Part shown: positions 1 through 12,668 of the stretch, piece by piece
How the letters are laid out: every line of letters starts with the position of its first letter
How positions within the stretch are numbered: position 1 is the first letter of the stretch
DNA from: Collimonas sp. OK412
GTDB lineage: Bacteria; Pseudomonadota; Gammaproteobacteria; Burkholderiales; Burkholderiaceae_D
NCBI RefSeq assembly: GCF_900112135.1
Contig: NZ_FOLC01000008.1
Coordinates: 1 to 64,000, forward strand
Reading direction: 5' to 3'
Length of the DNA: 64,000 bases
Made by a program: the position numbers and the translations under genes
Notes under the pieces: generated by a model
What the model saw: the letters and a program-made list of their open reading frames with translations, nothing else
Told to the model about the DNA's origin: nothing
Databases searched by the model: none

Positions 1-26
1 ACTAATTGCCCGTGAGGCTTGTCCCT
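1..26 (+). rRNA. rrl: 23S rRNA, 3' end (partial)
   Basis: The first bases match the conserved 3' end of bacterial 23S rRNA (ACTAAT...CCGTGAGGCTT in E. coli; here ACTAATTGCCCGTGAGGCTT). The gene enters from the left edge and its mature end lies near base 26; the exact end is an estimate by alignment from memory. It is followed by a spacer and the 5S gene, so this is the tail of an rRNA operon on the plus strand. Confidence 0.85.
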
Positions 27-215
27 ATAACCTTAGCAGGTTATATGATGAGCTTATTTGTTTGCCAAGGTGACTATCCATAAAGATAGCAACACCGTTT
101 GGACAATCATACCCAACCGACCACACCCACCCCGGTGTGGCCGGTATAAAAAACTACTTCTTCTAAATTGCGCTCTTTGTTGCCACTACCGTGGAACAGG
201 GAACGATACAAGTTA
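27..215 (+). other. 23S-5S internal transcribed spacer
   Basis: This 189-bp stretch has no tRNA and no convincing open frame. It carries a 7-bp hairpin (CCACACC at 121-127 with GGTGTGG at 134-140) and, at 170-179, GCGCTCTTTG, which resembles the boxA antitermination element (consensus TGCTCTTTA). Its role is transcribed spacer; the boxA reading is only a resemblance. Confidence 0.6.
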
Positions 216-330
216 TGCCTGATGACCATAGCGAGTTGGTACCACCCCTTCCCATCCCGAACAGGACCGTGAAACGACTTTGCGCCGATGATAGTGCTGC
301 AACCAGTGTGAAAGTAGGTCATCGTCAGGC
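216..330 (+). rRNA. rrf: 5S rRNA
   Basis: A 115-base gene whose ends pair (GCCTGATGACC at 217-227 against GGTCATCGTCAGGC at 317-330) to form helix I. The interior has the standard 5S core, including CCCATCCCGAACAGG and GAAAGTAGGTC. Its place after the 23S end and before a strong terminator fits the normal bacterial order 16S-23S-5S. Confidence 0.95.
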
Positions 331-341
331 TTTTATTAAAA

Positions 342-373
342 AACCCTCTGCATTCAACATGCAGAGGGTTTTT
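342..373 (+). terminator. Rho-independent terminator of the rRNA operon
   Basis: A perfect 12-bp stem (342-353 with 359-370), a 5-base loop and a run of five T at 369-373. It lies 11 bases after the 5S gene and closes the rRNA operon. Confidence 0.92.
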
Positions 374-498
374 GCTTTGGGTTTTCAGTTTCCACCGCAG
401 CACGATTTCCCGAAATTTCAGCTTTGACGCAACAAAACTACTGTGTTTTTAACCAGTTGTCCTGTATGATTCATTGATTCACATAAAGGCCAACTGCG

Positions 499-1077
499 AT
501 GATAGGTCGTCTTTCCGGGATTCTGCTCGAAAAAAATCCTCCTCAATTATTGATCGACTGCAATGGCGTCGGCTATGAGGTCGGCGTGCCAATGAGCACT
601 TTCTACAATCTGCCGGAGCTGGGCGAGAAGGTCGCCTTGCTGACCCATCTGGCGATACGCGAAGATGCGCATGTCTTGTATGGCTTTGGCACGGCTGAAG
701 AACGGAATGTTTTCAAGCAGCTGATCAAGATCAGCGGCGTCGGCGCCCGGACCGCCTTGTCCATCCTGTCCGGCATGTCGGTGCAGGATCTGGCGCAGGC
801 GATCACCATGCAGGAAGCCGGCCGCCTCACCAAGGTGCCAGGCATCGGCAAGAAAACCGCCGAGCGGCTGTTGCTCGAACTGAAGGGCAAGCTGGGCGCG
901 GACCTGGGACCGGTCGGCAGCCATCATGCCAGCGATGTCAGCGGCGATATCCTGAACGCCCTGATCGCACTGGGTTACTCGGACAAGGAAGCGATGCTGG
1001 CGCTGAAACAGCTGCCGGCCGATGTCAGCGTATCCGATGGTATCAAATTGGCACTGAAAGCCTTGTCCAAGCTATAA
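499..1077 (+). CDS. ruvA: Holliday junction branch migration complex subunit RuvA
   Basis: RuvA binds four-way DNA junctions as a tetramer and loads the RuvB motor during recombination repair. The 192-aa protein has the family length and the canonical start [12 protein letters not shown]. Next come the OB-fold domain, the helix-hairpin-helix pair ([15 protein letters not shown] and [16 protein letters not shown], residues about 75-125) and a C-terminal three-helix domain that contacts RuvB. ruvB follows after 92 bp in the same direction. ruvC, often immediately upstream in Burkholderiales, is absent: the rRNA operon sits there instead. A possible -10 (TATGAT, 465-470) precedes it, without a good -35. 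Confidence 0.97.
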   Translation: MIGRLSGILLEKNPPQLLIDCNGVGYEVGVPMSTFYNLPELGEKVALLTHLAIREDAHVLYGFGTAEERNVFKQLIKISGVGARTALSILSGMSVQDLAQAITMQEAGRLTKVPGIGKKTAERLLLELKGKLGADLGPVGSHHASDVSGDILNALIALGYSDKEAMLALKQLPADVSVSDGIKLALKALSKL

Positions 1078-1169
1078 GCGGACAGGCAAAAGCTGATCAT
1101 TATTGCTTTATTGATGGTGTGGATGTCTTTTTTTATATCTAATCGCTACAGTCTGGCTACAATCCGACC

Positions 1170-2228
<1,059 letters not shown>

Positions 2229-2277
2229 TTCGCCCACGGAAGCCGACGCCAAAGCTGTGCCCGGGCAGCCGGCAGCA

Positions 2278-2730
2278 ATGCAGATCTGGGTTGACGCCGA
2301 TGCATGTCCCGGCGTCATCAAGGAAATCCTGTTCCGGGTGGCCGATCGGTTGCACATTGTAGTGACCCTGGTCGCCAACAGGTTGTTAAGGGTGCCGCCT
2401 TCGCGGTTCATCAAGGCGGTCCAGGTGGCGTCCGGTTTCGACGTCGCCGATCGCGAAATTGTTCGATTGCTGCAAGCGGGCGACCTGGTGATTACCGCCG
2501 ATATCCCGCTGGCGGCAGATGTGCTTGAAAAGGGCGGCAACGCCTTGAATCCGCGTGGCGAGTTTTATACCAGGGACAACATCCAGCAGCACCTGACGAT
2601 GCGTAATTTCATGGATGAGCTGCGCGGCAGCGGTGTGGAAACCGGCGGTCCGGCGGCATTCAGCCAGAGCGACCGTCATCTGTTCGCAGCTCAGCTTGAC
2701 CGGTTTCTGCAGAAGTCGCGGAATCGATGA
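2278..2730 (+). CDS. UPF0178 (YaiI/YqxD, DUF188) family protein
   Basis: The 150-aa product starts [18 protein letters not shown], the hallmark N-terminus of the YaiI/YqxD family. That family has a PIN-like fold with conserved acidic residues ([21 protein letters not shown]), which suggests a metal-dependent nuclease-like site; its biochemical role is not established. The start is the ATG at 2278. The frame is open further upstream into ruvB, but those residues are unlike the family. It follows ruvB by 49 bp in the same direction. Confidence 0.9.
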   Translation: MQIWVDADACPGVIKEILFRVADRLHIVVTLVANRLLRVPPSRFIKAVQVASGFDVADREIVRLLQAGDLVITADIPLAADVLEKGGNALNPRGEFYTRDNIQQHLTMRNFMDELRGSGVETGGPAAFSQSDRHLFAAQLDRFLQKSRNR

Positions 2731-2870
2731 ATGTTTCTGATCAAGGCAGGACCGCGGGCCCGGTGTCGTCCCGCAATCCAGGTGTCGAAATGTCAATGTT
2801 TCTGCGCTTGTGTAAAAATTGAACGTCACAGACAATACGATAGCCTTCACTAATAGTGTGCAAGTCAACC

Positions 2871-3713
2871 ATGCTTATGTCTACCAAAGCTAACCGTTAC
2901 GCCAACCAGCTTCTGGATGCGCGGGCGCGTGCCAAATTGATGCCGCTGTTGTCGGCTGCCGATGCCCTGTCGCCGATGGATGGGTATGACATCGGCAAGC
3001 GCATCCTGGATGCCAGCATCAGCCAGGGCGATTCCCCGGTCGGCCGCAAGGTCGGCTTCAGCAATCGCACCATCTGGCCGAAATACGGCATCACCGAAAC
3101 CATCAATGCTCCGATCTGGGCGCACGTGTTCGACAGTACGGTGCGTTACGCCGAAGATAACCGCGGAATCCAGAGCCTGGAAGGCGCCTTGCAGCCGCGT
3201 ATCGAACCGGAGGTGGTGTTCAGCCTGGGCCGGACGCCGGCGCCGGATGCCGACCTGGAAGAAATCGCCGACTGTATCGAATGGATGGCGCATGCCTTCG
3301 AAATCGTGGTGTGTCCTTTCCCCGACTGGAAATTCGAGGCGGTCGACGCGATCGCTGCGTTCGGCCTGCACGGCACGCTGATTGTCGGCGAGCCGCACAT
3401 GCTGTCGACGGCCACCCGCCGCAACCTGGCCAGCATGCTGGCCAACGCCAGCGTTTCGCTGTCGTGCTGCACCGAAGACTCGGTGACCCTGTGCGGCGCC
3501 GGTTTCGGCAGCGACGTGCTGGATAGCCCGGTGCACGCCTTATGGCATTTGCACCAGGTGCTGAATGCGCAATCGCAGTTCACGCCTTTGCAGGCCGGTG
3601 AAATCATCACCACCGGCACCTGGACCGACGCCTACCCGGTGCAGGCCGGGCAGACCTGGGTCACGGCATTTTCAGGAATCGCGCTGCCGGGCTTGACTGT
3701 ATCCTTCGTGTAA
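2871..3713 (+). CDS. 2-keto-4-pentenoate hydratase family protein (FAH superfamily)
   Basis: The 280-aa protein resembles MhpD/HpaH-type hydratases, which add water to 2-hydroxypenta-2,4-dienoate in meta-cleavage of aromatics. Supporting motifs are VGRKVGFSNRTIWPKYGI near the N-terminus, EPEVVFSLGR in the middle (metal-binding acidic residues) and a C-terminal AGEIITTGTWTDAYPV. No ring-cleavage dioxygenase, aldolase or acetaldehyde dehydrogenase lies nearby, so the substrate is uncertain. The start is ambiguous: GTG 2856, ATG 2871 and ATG 2877 are in frame and none has a clear Shine-Dalgarno; I chose 2871. Confidence 0.82.
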   Translation: MLMSTKANRYANQLLDARARAKLMPLLSAADALSPMDGYDIGKRILDASISQGDSPVGRKVGFSNRTIWPKYGITETINAPIWAHVFDSTVRYAEDNRGIQSLEGALQPRIEPEVVFSLGRTPAPDADLEEIADCIEWMAHAFEIVVCPFPDWKFEAVDAIAAFGLHGTLIVGEPHMLSTATRRNLASMLANASVSLSCCTEDSVTLCGAGFGSDVLDSPVHALWHLHQVLNAQSQFTPLQAGEIITTGTWTDAYPVQAGQTWVTAFSGIALPGLTVSFV

Positions 3714-3739
3714 GCCGGCTGAAGCAGCGCCAGGCAAAG

Positions 3740-3777
3740 AAAAATGCCGTTCAGCGAATCGCTTGAACGGCATTTTT
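3740..3777. terminator. Bidirectional Rho-independent terminator
   Basis: A perfect 14-bp stem (3740-3753 with 3764-3777) carries A-rich and T-rich flanks on both sides, so it can work in both directions. It separates the plus-strand hydratase gene from the convergent minus-strand DUF2147 gene. Confidence 0.9.
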
Positions 3778-3801
3778 TCGAGCGGCCCAGCGGCCGGCCA
3801 A

Positions 3802-4251
3802 TTATTCTTCGCGTAGCCAGGTCTGGGTGCGGCCAAGCATAGGCACGCCGATATAGCCGCGTACATTCAGTTTTTTGCCGTCCTCGATGAGCGCCATCTT
3901 GCTTCTGTAGACCTTGCCGTTGTCCGGGTCAAGGATGGTGCCGCCGTTGTATTCGTTGCCATCTTTCTTCATGCCGTTGATGATGGTCATGCCGAGGATA
4001 GGCTGGTCTTTCAGTTCGCCCTGGCATTTGACGCATTTCGGATTCTGGTCCTGGCTGGGATCGCGCAGCAGTTTCTCGATCTTGCCGCGCAGTTCGCCAT
4101 TGCTTTCGGTAATGCGGATCAGCGCTTTCGGCTTGCCGGTATGGTCGTCGATATTCTTCCACAGGCCGACCGCCGAACTGGTGTTCTGGGCGAACGCGCC
4201 GAAAGCCAGCAAGGCGCTGCCGGCGATTGCCGTCATCAAAAGTTTCTTCAT
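3802..4251 (-). CDS. Exported DUF2147 domain protein
   Basis: The 149-aa protein begins with a signal peptide (MKKLLMTAIAGSALLAFGAFA, cut probably before QN). It continues with a DUF2147 domain: VGLWKNIDDHTGKPKALIRI, the paired cysteines in PKCVKCQG, and a C-terminal LNVRGYIGVPMLGRTQTWLR. DUF2147 proteins are periplasmic beta-barrel-like proteins of unknown function. The start at 4251 is supported by GGAG eight bases upstream. It sits just downstream of valS in the same direction; a 9-bp hairpin (4277-4298) lies between them. Confidence 0.88.
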   Translation of the reverse strand: MKKLLMTAIAGSALLAFGAFAQNTSSAVGLWKNIDDHTGKPKALIRITESNGELRGKIEKLLRDPSQDQNPKCVKCQGELKDQPILGMTIINGMKKDGNEYNGGTILDPDNGKVYRSKMALIEDGKKLNVRGYIGVPMLGRTQTWLREE

Positions 4252-4276
4252 GTTTTGTCTCCTGTCTCTATCGCAT

Positions 4277-4298
4277 CGGCCTGCATTGCTGCAGGCCG
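4277..4298 (-). other. Hairpin between valS and the DUF2147 gene
   Basis: A perfect 9-bp stem (CGGCCTGCA at 4277-4285, TGCAGGCCG at 4290-4298) with a 4-base loop. On the minus strand it follows valS but has no T run, so it is a possible weak terminator or mRNA-end structure rather than a clear Rho-independent terminator. Confidence 0.45.
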
Positions 4299-4320
4299 GT
4301 GCATTCATATTATTAAGAAA

Positions 4321-7155
4321 TCAAGATACTTTTAATTTTGCAAACTGTTCTCGCAACTTTTCAAGGGTACCCGAAAAATTGACCAGGCGTTCTTGCATCT
4401 GCGCAACCACCTGTGCCGGTGCTCTTGCCACAAAGCTTTCATTGCTCAGTTGGACCTGCGCTTTCGCAATCTCTCCTTCTATACGAGCGATTTCTTTGCC
4501 CAGGCGTTCCCGTTCAGCTGCAACATCAATTTCTACCTTGAGCAGCAGCTTAGCATCGCCGACTATCGAGACCGGGGCGGGCGATTCGGGTAGAGTCTCT
4601 ACTACTTGCACCTCTGCCAACTTCGCAAGTGCCTGCAGATATGGCGCGAACGACAGCAGCGTAGCCTGTTGCGTTGCCGAACCCGCAATGACCAGCGGCA
4701 CCCGCGTCGCCGGCGACAGCTGCATTTCGCCGCGCAGGTTGCGGCAGGCATCGGTCAGCGCTTTCAACTGGGTCATCCAGGCTTCAGCGTTTTCGTCGAT
4801 CTTTTCCAGGTCAGCTTCAGGATAAGGCTGGCGCATGATGGAGTCGCCGGCCGGATCGAGCGTCTTGCCGGTCAGCGGCGCCACGCTCTGCCACAAGGCT
4901 TCGGTGACAAACGGAATGACCGGGTGCGCCAGGCGCAGCACGACTTCCAGCACGCGCAGCAAAGTGCGGCGGGTAGCGCGCTGTTGCGCTTCGCTGCCTT
5001 GCTGGATCTGCACCTTGGCGACTTCCAGGTACCAGTCGCAATATTCGTCCCAGACGAACTTGTAGATGGCGGAAGCGATATTGTCGAAACGGTAGTCGGC
5101 AAAACCCTTGGCGACTTCGGCTTCGGTGCGCTGCAGGAGCGAAACGATCCAGCGGTCGGCTTGCGAGAACTGCAGCTTTTCCTTGTCGCACACGCCAGGC
5201 GTGTGGCCGTCGAAACCGCAGTCCTTGCCTTCAGTGTTCATCAGCACGAAGCGGGTGGCGTTCCACAGCTTGTTGCAGAAATTGCGGTAGCCGTCGCAGC
5301 GGCCGAGGTCGAAATTGATGTTGCGGCCGAGCGTCGCCAGCGAAGCGAAGGTAAAGCGCAGCGCATCGGTGCCGAAGGCCGGGATGCCGTCGGCGAATTC
5401 CTTGCGGGTTGCCTTGGCGATGCGTTCCGCGTCCTTCGGCTTCATCAGGCCGACGGTGCGCTTGGCGACCAGTTCTTCCAGCGTGATGCCGTCGATCAGG
5501 TCGATAGGGTCAAGCGTATTGCCTTTCGACTTCGACATTTTCTGGCCGTTGCCGTCGCGTACCAGGCCGTGCACATACACGGTCTTGAACGGTACCTTGC
5601 CGGTGAAGTGGGTGGTCATGATCACCATCCGCGCCACCCAGAAAAAGATGATGTCGAAACCGGTGACCAGCACCGAGGACGGCAGGAACATCTTGTAGTC
5701 CGGCGTTTCTTCCGGCCAGCCCAAGGTCGAGAACGGCACCAGCGCCGATGAGAACCAAGTGTCGAGCACGTCGTCGTCGCGCCGCAACGCGCCGGTATAG
5801 CCGGCGGCGGCAGCCTTGGCTTGCGCTTCCGCTTCATTGCGGGCGACATAGATCTTGCCGTCGTCAGCATACCAGGCCGGGATCTGATGGCCCCACCACA
5901 GCTGGCGCGAAATGCACCAGTCCTGGATATTGTTGAGCCACTGGTTGTAGGTGTTGTTCCAGTTTTCCGGAATCATCTGGATTTCGCCGTTGGCGACTTT
6001 CTCCAGTGCGACTTCGGTAATCGATTTGCCAGGGAAGTGCGTGCCTTCCGGAGCCGGCTTGCTCATGGCGACAAACCACTGGTCGGTCAGCATCGGTTCG
6101 ATCACCACGCCGGTACGGTCGCCGCGCGGCACCACCAGCTTGTGCGGCTTGACCGATTCCAGCAAACCTTGAGCATCGAGGTCGGCGACCATCTGCTTGC
6201 GGGCCACGAAACGATCCATGCCCTGATACTGGACCGGGCCGTTTTCGTTGATCTTGGCGTCCAGCGTCAGGATGGTGATCTGCGGCAGCTGGTGGCGCTG
6301 GCCGACTGCGTAATCGTTGAAATCATGGGCCGGCGTGATCTTCACGCAGCCGCTGCCGAATTCCTTGTCGACGTAGCTGTCGGCGATGACCGGGATTTCG
6401 CGGTCGGTCAACGGCAGCTTCAGCATCTTGCCGACCAGGTGGATATAACGTTCGTCAGTCGGATCGACCGCGACCGCAACGTCGCCCAGCAGGGTTTCAG
6501 GACGCGTGGTGGCGACCGTCAGGTGGCCGCTGCCATCGGCAAACGGATAACGGATATGCCACATCGAACCGTCTTCTTCTTCCGACGCCACTTCCAGTTC
6601 CGAGATCGCGGTGCCCAGCACCGGGTCCCAGTTCACCAGCCGTTTGCCGCGATAGATCAGGCCCTGTTCAAACAGCCGTACAAACACTTCCACCACGGTG
6701 CCGGACAGTTTTTCGTCCATTGTGAAATATTCACGGCTCCAGTCGGTCGAGGCGCCCATGCGGCGCATCTGGCCGGTAATGGTCGAGCCGGACTGCTCTT
6801 TCCATTCCCAGACTTTTTCGACGAATTTTTCACGGCCGAGGTCATGGCGCGAAATATTCTGCGCGTCGAGTTGCCGTTCGACCACGATTTGCGTGGCGAT
6901 GCCGGCGTGGTCGGTGCCCGGGATCCATGCGGTGTTGAAACCGCGCATGCGGTGGTAGCGGGTCAGGCCATCCATGATGGTCTGGTTGAAAGCATGGCCC
7001 ATATGCAGCGTGCCGGTGACGTTGGGCGGCGGCAACTGGATGCTGAAAGACGGTTTGTCGGCGTCGGTGGTGGCGGTGTAGTACCCGCGCTTTTCCCACT
7101 CGCTGCGCCAGAATTGTTCAATCTCGGCAGGGTCGAAAGACTTGGCTAATTCCAT
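4321..7155 (-). CDS. valS: Valine--tRNA ligase
   Basis: This cytoplasmic class I synthetase charges tRNA-Val. The 944-aa protein has the HIGH-type signature HMGH (51-54) in [15 protein letters not shown] and the KMSKS loop ([10 protein letters not shown], about residue 540). It also has a CP1 editing domain between them (for example [13 protein letters not shown]), an anticodon-binding domain, and the C-terminal coiled coil typical of ValRS (about 880-944). A minus-strand TATAAT lies at 7196-7201, upstream of the start, and could be its -10 box, though the -35 is poor. No convincing Shine-Dalgarno is seen. Confidence 0.98.
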   Translation of the reverse strand: MELAKSFDPAEIEQFWRSEWEKRGYYTATTDADKPSFSIQLPPPNVTGTLHMGHAFNQTIMDGLTRYHRMRGFNTAWIPGTDHAGIATQIVVERQLDAQNISRHDLGREKFVEKVWEWKEQSGSTITGQMRRMGASTDWSREYFTMDEKLSGTVVEVFVRLFEQGLIYRGKRLVNWDPVLGTAISELEVASEEEDGSMWHIRYPFADGSGHLTVATTRPETLLGDVAVAVDPTDERYIHLVGKMLKLPLTDREIPVIADSYVDKEFGSGCVKITPAHDFNDYAVGQRHQLPQITILTLDAKINENGPVQYQGMDRFVARKQMVADLDAQGLLESVKPHKLVVPRGDRTGVVIEPMLTDQWFVAMSKPAPEGTHFPGKSITEVALEKVANGEIQMIPENWNNTYNQWLNNIQDWCISRQLWWGHQIPAWYADDGKIYVARNEAEAQAKAAAAGYTGALRRDDDVLDTWFSSALVPFSTLGWPEETPDYKMFLPSSVLVTGFDIIFFWVARMVIMTTHFTGKVPFKTVYVHGLVRDGNGQKMSKSKGNTLDPIDLIDGITLEELVAKRTVGLMKPKDAERIAKATRKEFADGIPAFGTDALRFTFASLATLGRNINFDLGRCDGYRNFCNKLWNATRFVLMNTEGKDCGFDGHTPGVCDKEKLQFSQADRWIVSLLQRTEAEVAKGFADYRFDNIASAIYKFVWDEYCDWYLEVAKVQIQQGSEAQQRATRRTLLRVLEVVLRLAHPVIPFVTEALWQSVAPLTGKTLDPAGDSIMRQPYPEADLEKIDENAEAWMTQLKALTDACRNLRGEMQLSPATRVPLVIAGSATQQATLLSFAPYLQALAKLAEVQVVETLPESPAPVSIVGDAKLLLKVEIDVAAERERLGKEIARIEGEIAKAQVQLSNESFVARAPAQVVAQMQERLVNFSGTLEKLREQFAKLKVS

Positions 7156-7408
7156 GATTTATTGGGGTTCTTTGCTAAAGCGATCTAAAACGGTGATTAT
7201 AAAGTACGCAGCCGACTCGCTCCTAGTATTGGGGCCGGGCAGACAGGGTTTTTTGACGTAAAGACAATCGTATGGACGGATTTGCCACGGAAGCCGGCTT
7301 CTATACTTGATCTGGGATAAGGAAACCCGGATTTTCGATATACCGCAAGCCGGTTGCGGGTGTAAAATCCTTTCCGCTGCCTCGGGATTCAAACACCGCG
7401 GCAATGCA
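7156..7408. other. Intergenic region between valS and the thi riboswitch
   Basis: About 250 bp between the divergent valS and thiC transcripts. It contains the likely valS -10 (minus-strand TATAAT, 7196-7201) and a plus-strand TATACT at 7302-7307 that could serve thiC, although no good -35 stands 17 bp upstream of it. I see no gene here. Confidence 0.5.
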
Positions 7409-7501
7409 ACGCTAGGGGTCCTGATTGCTGAAATGCCAATGCAATCGGGTGAGAAATACCCTCGAACCTGATCTGGGTAATGCCAGCGAAGGGAAGCTGT
7501 C
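7409..7501 (+). promoter_or_regulatory. TPP riboswitch (THI element)
   Basis: The conserved thi-box is present in order: CTAGGGGTC (7412-7420), a variable P3 arm (GATTGC 7423-7428 pairing with GCAATC 7441-7446), GGTGAGAAATACCC (7448-7461), then GAACCTGATCTGGGTAATGC and CAGCGAAGGGAAG. This is the thiamin pyrophosphate aptamer, and it sits about 120 bp before thiC, its usual target. Ligand binding is expected to repress the thi operon. Exact ends are estimates. Confidence 0.96.
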
Positions 7502-7572
7502 GAGATGTAACCGGCCGGTTCACAAGACGATTTACAGCCTGTACTGTGATCCCGCGCCACCAGACTCGAAAA

Positions 7573-9532
<1,960 letters not shown>

Positions 9533-9537
9533 GACCG

Positions 9538-9741
9538 ATGATGGAAATCGTACTCAACGGTGCGCCGCATCCGCTGGCCGACGGCGAGAACCTGCAACAG
9601 CTGATCACGGCGCTGGAGCTGGCCGGGAAGGCGGTGGCGGTCGCCGTCAACCGGCAAGTGGTGCCGGCCAGCCTGTGGCCGCAGCGCATCTTGCAGCCGG
9701 AAGACAAGGTTGATGTAGTGCGTGCGATAGGAGGCGGCTGA
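9538..9741 (+). CDS. thiS: Sulfur carrier protein ThiS
   Basis: A 67-aa beta-grasp protein that carries sulfur as a C-terminal thiocarboxylate to thiazole synthase ThiG. It ends in DKVDVVRAIGGG, with the required terminal Gly-Gly. Two adjacent ATG codons (9538 and 9541) are possible starts. It begins five bases after thiC ends and is followed by thiG after 49 bp. ThiF, which activates ThiS, is not in the window. Confidence 0.93.
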   Translation: MMEIVLNGAPHPLADGENLQQLITALELAGKAVAVAVNRQVVPASLWPQRILQPEDKVDVVRAIGGG

Positions 9742-9790
9742 AGCCGTTCCTGTCGGACTGCACGCGACTCAATGACAGAAAGGAATTGAA

Positions 9791-10603
9791 ATGGACCTGA
9801 ACTCGAGCCCTGCGACGGGACAACCAGACACCGGCCTGACCATCGCCGGCAAAACCTACAGTTCGCGGCTGCTGGTCGGCAGCGGCAAGTACCGCGACCT
9901 GGAGCAGACGCGCGCCGCCACCGAAGCCAGCGGCGCCGAAATCATCACGGTAGCGATTCGGCGCGTCAACATCGGCCAGGATCCGAAAGCGCCCAACCTG
10001 CTGGATGTGGTGCCGCCGTCGCGCTACACCATCCTGCCCAATACCGCGGGTTGCTACACCGCGGCCGATGCGATCTATACCCTGCAGCTCGGGCGCGAAC
10101 TGCTGAACGGGCACAAGCTGGCCAAGCTGGAAGTGCTGGGCGACGAGCGCACGCTGTTCCCCAACATGCCGGAAACCTTGAAAGCGGCGGAAGCCCTGGT
10201 CAAGGACGGTTTCGACGTCATGGTGTATTGCAGCGACGATCCGATCCAGGCCCGCCTGCTGGAAGAAATCGGCTGCGTCGCGGTGATGCCGCTGGCGTCG
10301 CTGATCGGCTCCGGCATGGGCATCCTGAATCCGTGGAACCTGTCGCTGATCATCGAGCAGGCCAAGGTGCCGGTGCTGGTCGACGCCGGCGTCGGCACTG
10401 CGTCTGACGCGGCGATTGCGATGGAGCTGGGTTGCGACGGCGTGCTGATGAATACCGCGATTGCCGGCGCCCAGGATCCGATCCGCATGGCGCGGGCGAT
10501 GCGGCTGGCGATCGAAGCCGGGCGCGAGGCGTTTCTCGCCGGCCGGATTCCGAAGCGCTTTGCGGCGTCGCCGTCTTCACCGATGGCCGGACGACTCAAG
10601 TGA
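9791..10603 (+). CDS. thiG: Thiazole synthase ThiG
   Basis: ThiG builds the thiazole phosphate of thiamin from deoxyxylulose 5-phosphate, dehydroglycine and the sulfur of ThiS. The 270-aa TIM-barrel protein shows the family blocks [41 protein letters not shown] and [33 protein letters not shown] precedes the start. Its last bases overlap the thiD start by four (GTGA). One of its substrates is made by Dxs, encoded further along this window (28854-30725). Confidence 0.97.
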   Translation: MDLNSSPATGQPDTGLTIAGKTYSSRLLVGSGKYRDLEQTRAATEASGAEIITVAIRRVNIGQDPKAPNLLDVVPPSRYTILPNTAGCYTAADAIYTLQLGRELLNGHKLAKLEVLGDERTLFPNMPETLKAAEALVKDGFDVMVYCSDDPIQARLLEEIGCVAVMPLASLIGSGMGILNPWNLSLIIEQAKVPVLVDAGVGTASDAAIAMELGCDGVLMNTAIAGAQDPIRMARAMRLAIEAGREAFLAGRIPKRFAASPSSPMAGRLK

Positions 10604-11415
10604 GCGCCGGCGCTGCATCACCGGCCTGCGTGCTGGTGTTTTCCGGCTCGGATCCAAGCGGCGGCGCCGGTTTGCAGGCCGACATTGGCGCGATTGCCGC
10701 GTTGGGCGCGCACCCCTTGTCGGTAGTGACGGTGCTGACGGTGCAGGATAACGAACGGGTGTTCGGCGTCCACCCGGTGGCGGCCGACCTGGTGCGGCAG
10801 CAGGCGCAGGTTCTGGTCGACCGGATTGCCATTGCCGCGGTCAAGCTGGGCATCGTCGGCAATCGCGCCAATGCTGAAGCGATTGCCGCCGTCATCCGTG
10901 ACCTGCGCTCGCGGCAGCCGGACTTGCCGGTGGTGTTCGATCCGGTGCTGGCGACCGGCCATGGCGACAGCCTGGCCAGTGAAGATCCAATCGCAGCGCT
11001 GTCGCCTTTGTTCGAGCTTGCCACGGTGATTACGCCGAACCGGATCGAGGCCGACCGTTTATGCGGCGCCCAGGCCAGCCCGGAGCAGCAGGCCGCGCTG
11101 TTGCTTGAGCGTGGTTGCGGGCATGTGCTGCTGAAGGGCGGCCATGGCCCGGAACCCGACGAAGTCTTGAACCGCTGGATCAGCAAGGCGCAGCAGCGCA
11201 ACTGGCGCTGGCCGCGCTTGCCGGGCGAGTTCCACGGCAGCGGCTGCACGCTGGCGGCGGCGCTGTCTGCGCTGCTGGCGCAGGGCCGGGATATGGAACA
11301 GGCAATCGATGCAGCCCAGGCATATTGCCAGCAGGCGTTGGCGGAATCGTATGCGATAGCGGCCGGACAGCGCATTCCCAATCGCATTCTGCCGTTCTTA
11401 AAATTACGAGGATAA
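10600..11415 (+). CDS. thiD: Hydroxymethylpyrimidine/phosphomethylpyrimidine kinase
   Basis: ThiD phosphorylates HMP and HMP-P to HMP-PP for coupling with the thiazole. The 271-aa ribokinase-fold protein has [19 protein letters not shown] at its N-terminus, [24 protein letters not shown], and the catalytic anion hole in [14 protein letters not shown]. The start is a GTG at 10600 that overlaps the thiG stop, which implies translational coupling. Further upstream the frame runs through thiG and is not homologous. Confidence 0.94.
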   Translation: MSAGAASPACVLVFSGSDPSGGAGLQADIGAIAALGAHPLSVVTVLTVQDNERVFGVHPVAADLVRQQAQVLVDRIAIAAVKLGIVGNRANAEAIAAVIRDLRSRQPDLPVVFDPVLATGHGDSLASEDPIAALSPLFELATVITPNRIEADRLCGAQASPEQQAALLLERGCGHVLLKGGHGPEPDEVLNRWISKAQQRNWRWPRLPGEFHGSGCTLAAALSALLAQGRDMEQAIDAAQAYCQQALAESYAIAAGQRIPNRILPFLKLRG

Positions 11416-11419
11416 AGCG

Positions 11420-12034
11420 ATGAAGGGTCTATACATTGTCACGCCCGACTGGGATGACACCGACAAACTGCTGCGTGTCAGCGAGCAGGCTTTGCAGGGC
11501 GGAGCAGCGCTGCTGCAGTACCGGCACAAGACCGCGGATGCCGCGCAACGGCGGCAGCAGGCTGAAGCCTTGCTCAAGCTGTGCCGGCGTTATGAACGGC
11601 CCTTTATCGTCAACGACTATGTCGAACTATGCATCGAGCTGGGAGCGGACGGCATCCACGTCGGCGGCACCGACGCCAGCGTGGCTGAGGTGCGGGCGAT
11701 GGTGGGAGCGGACAAGATTGTCGGCGCTTCCTGCTACGGCGACCTGGAACTGGCGCGTGCCGCATACCGCGCCGGCGCCAGCTACATAGCGTTCGGCGGT
11801 TTTTATCCTTCGCGCGTGAAGAAGTATCCCGTCACCACGCCGCCCGACATCGTGACCCGCGCCAAGGCGCAGATCGCGGTGCCGAACGTGGTGATCGGCG
11901 GCATGACGCAAGAGAATGCAGTGCCCCTGATTGCCGCCGGCGCCGACATGGTGGCGGCCATCAGCAGCGTCTACCTGGCCGACGATCCGGTTGCCGCGGC
12001 GCGCAGCTTCGCCGCCTTGTTTGAAAACCGTTAA
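11420..12034 (+). CDS. thiE: Thiamin-phosphate synthase ThiE
   Basis: ThiE joins HMP-PP and thiazole phosphate into thiamin phosphate. The 204-aa TIM barrel has LLQYRHKTADAAQR (pyrophosphate and pyrimidine site), FIVNDYVELCIELGADGIHVG, ASCYGDLELA, and YIAFGGFYPSRVKK followed by the glycine-rich IGGMT. It starts four bases after thiD and is the last gene of the operon; dps converges on it. Confidence 0.96.
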   Translation: MKGLYIVTPDWDDTDKLLRVSEQALQGGAALLQYRHKTADAAQRRQQAEALLKLCRRYERPFIVNDYVELCIELGADGIHVGGTDASVAEVRAMVGADKIVGASCYGDLELARAAYRAGASYIAFGGFYPSRVKKYPVTTPPDIVTRAKAQIAVPNVVIGGMTQENAVPLIAAGADMVAAISSVYLADDPVAAARSFAALFENR

Positions 12035-12085
12035 GCAACGATAGCCGCGGCCGTAACCGCGATCATCCGTTTGATAGGGAACCGT

Positions 12086-12574
12086 TCAGGTTTCCAGCAG
12101 GCTGCGCAGCATCCACGCATTTTTTTCATGCAGCTGCATGCGCTGCGTCAGCAAGTCCGCGGTCGGTTCATCCGACGCGGCGTCAACTACCGGGAAAATC
12201 GAACGCGCGGTGCGGGTGACGGCTTCCTGTCCCTGCACCAGCTGCTGGATCATGGCGGTCGCGTTCGGCACGCCTTCTTCTTCGGTGATCGAGGTCAGCT
12301 TGGAGAACGCCTTGTAGGTAGCCGGGGCAGGGTAGCCGAGCGCGCGTATCCGTTCTGCGATCAGGTCCACCGCCAGCCACAGTTCGTTGTACTGGGTTTC
12401 GAACATCAGGTGCAATGTATTGAACATCGGCCCGGTGACGTTCCAGTGGAAATTATGGGTTTTCAGGTACAGGGTGTAGGTGTCGGCCAGCAGCTTGCTG
12501 AGCCCGTCGGCGATTTTCCTGCGATCCTTGTCGCTGATGCCGATATCGATGACTGCGACGTTTTTCTTTACCAT
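12086..12574 (-). CDS. dps: DNA starvation/stationary phase protection protein Dps
   Basis: Dps forms a 12-subunit ferritin-like shell that oxidises iron with peroxide and shields DNA. The 162-aa protein has the inter-subunit ferroxidase signature in [23 protein letters not shown] with downstream acidic residues ([13 protein letters not shown]), and the C-terminal [13 protein letters not shown]. The start ATG at 12574 has GGAG eight bases upstream; the open frame further upstream is not family-like. A basic N-terminus (MVKKN) is short, so DNA binding may be weak. No clear OxyR site is visible. Confidence 0.93.
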   Translation of the reverse strand: MVKKNVAVIDIGISDKDRRKIADGLSKLLADTYTLYLKTHNFHWNVTGPMFNTLHLMFETQYNELWLAVDLIAERIRALGYPAPATYKAFSKLTSITEEEGVPNATAMIQQLVQGQEAVTRTARSIFPVVDAASDEPTADLLTQRMQLHEKNAWMLRSLLET

Positions 12575-12668
12575 TGTGCTGCTCCTTCTAACAGTGATGT
12601 ATGAAGACTTGCAGCTCGATTTTAAGTCAATTCGCCGCAGGCAAAGCAATGCCCGCGTTTTTCCGGAC

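Noticed and set aside
107-427. Small open frames across the 5S rRNA gene and spacer
   Set aside because: They overlap the 5S gene and the terminator on both strands; the RNA assignment explains the sequence.
4606-7149. Long plus-strand open frames (381 and 442 codons) opposite valS
   Set aside because: They are antisense frames produced by GC-rich codon bias; their residues are low-complexity Arg/Gln/His/Val-rich with no family resemblance, and valS is certain.
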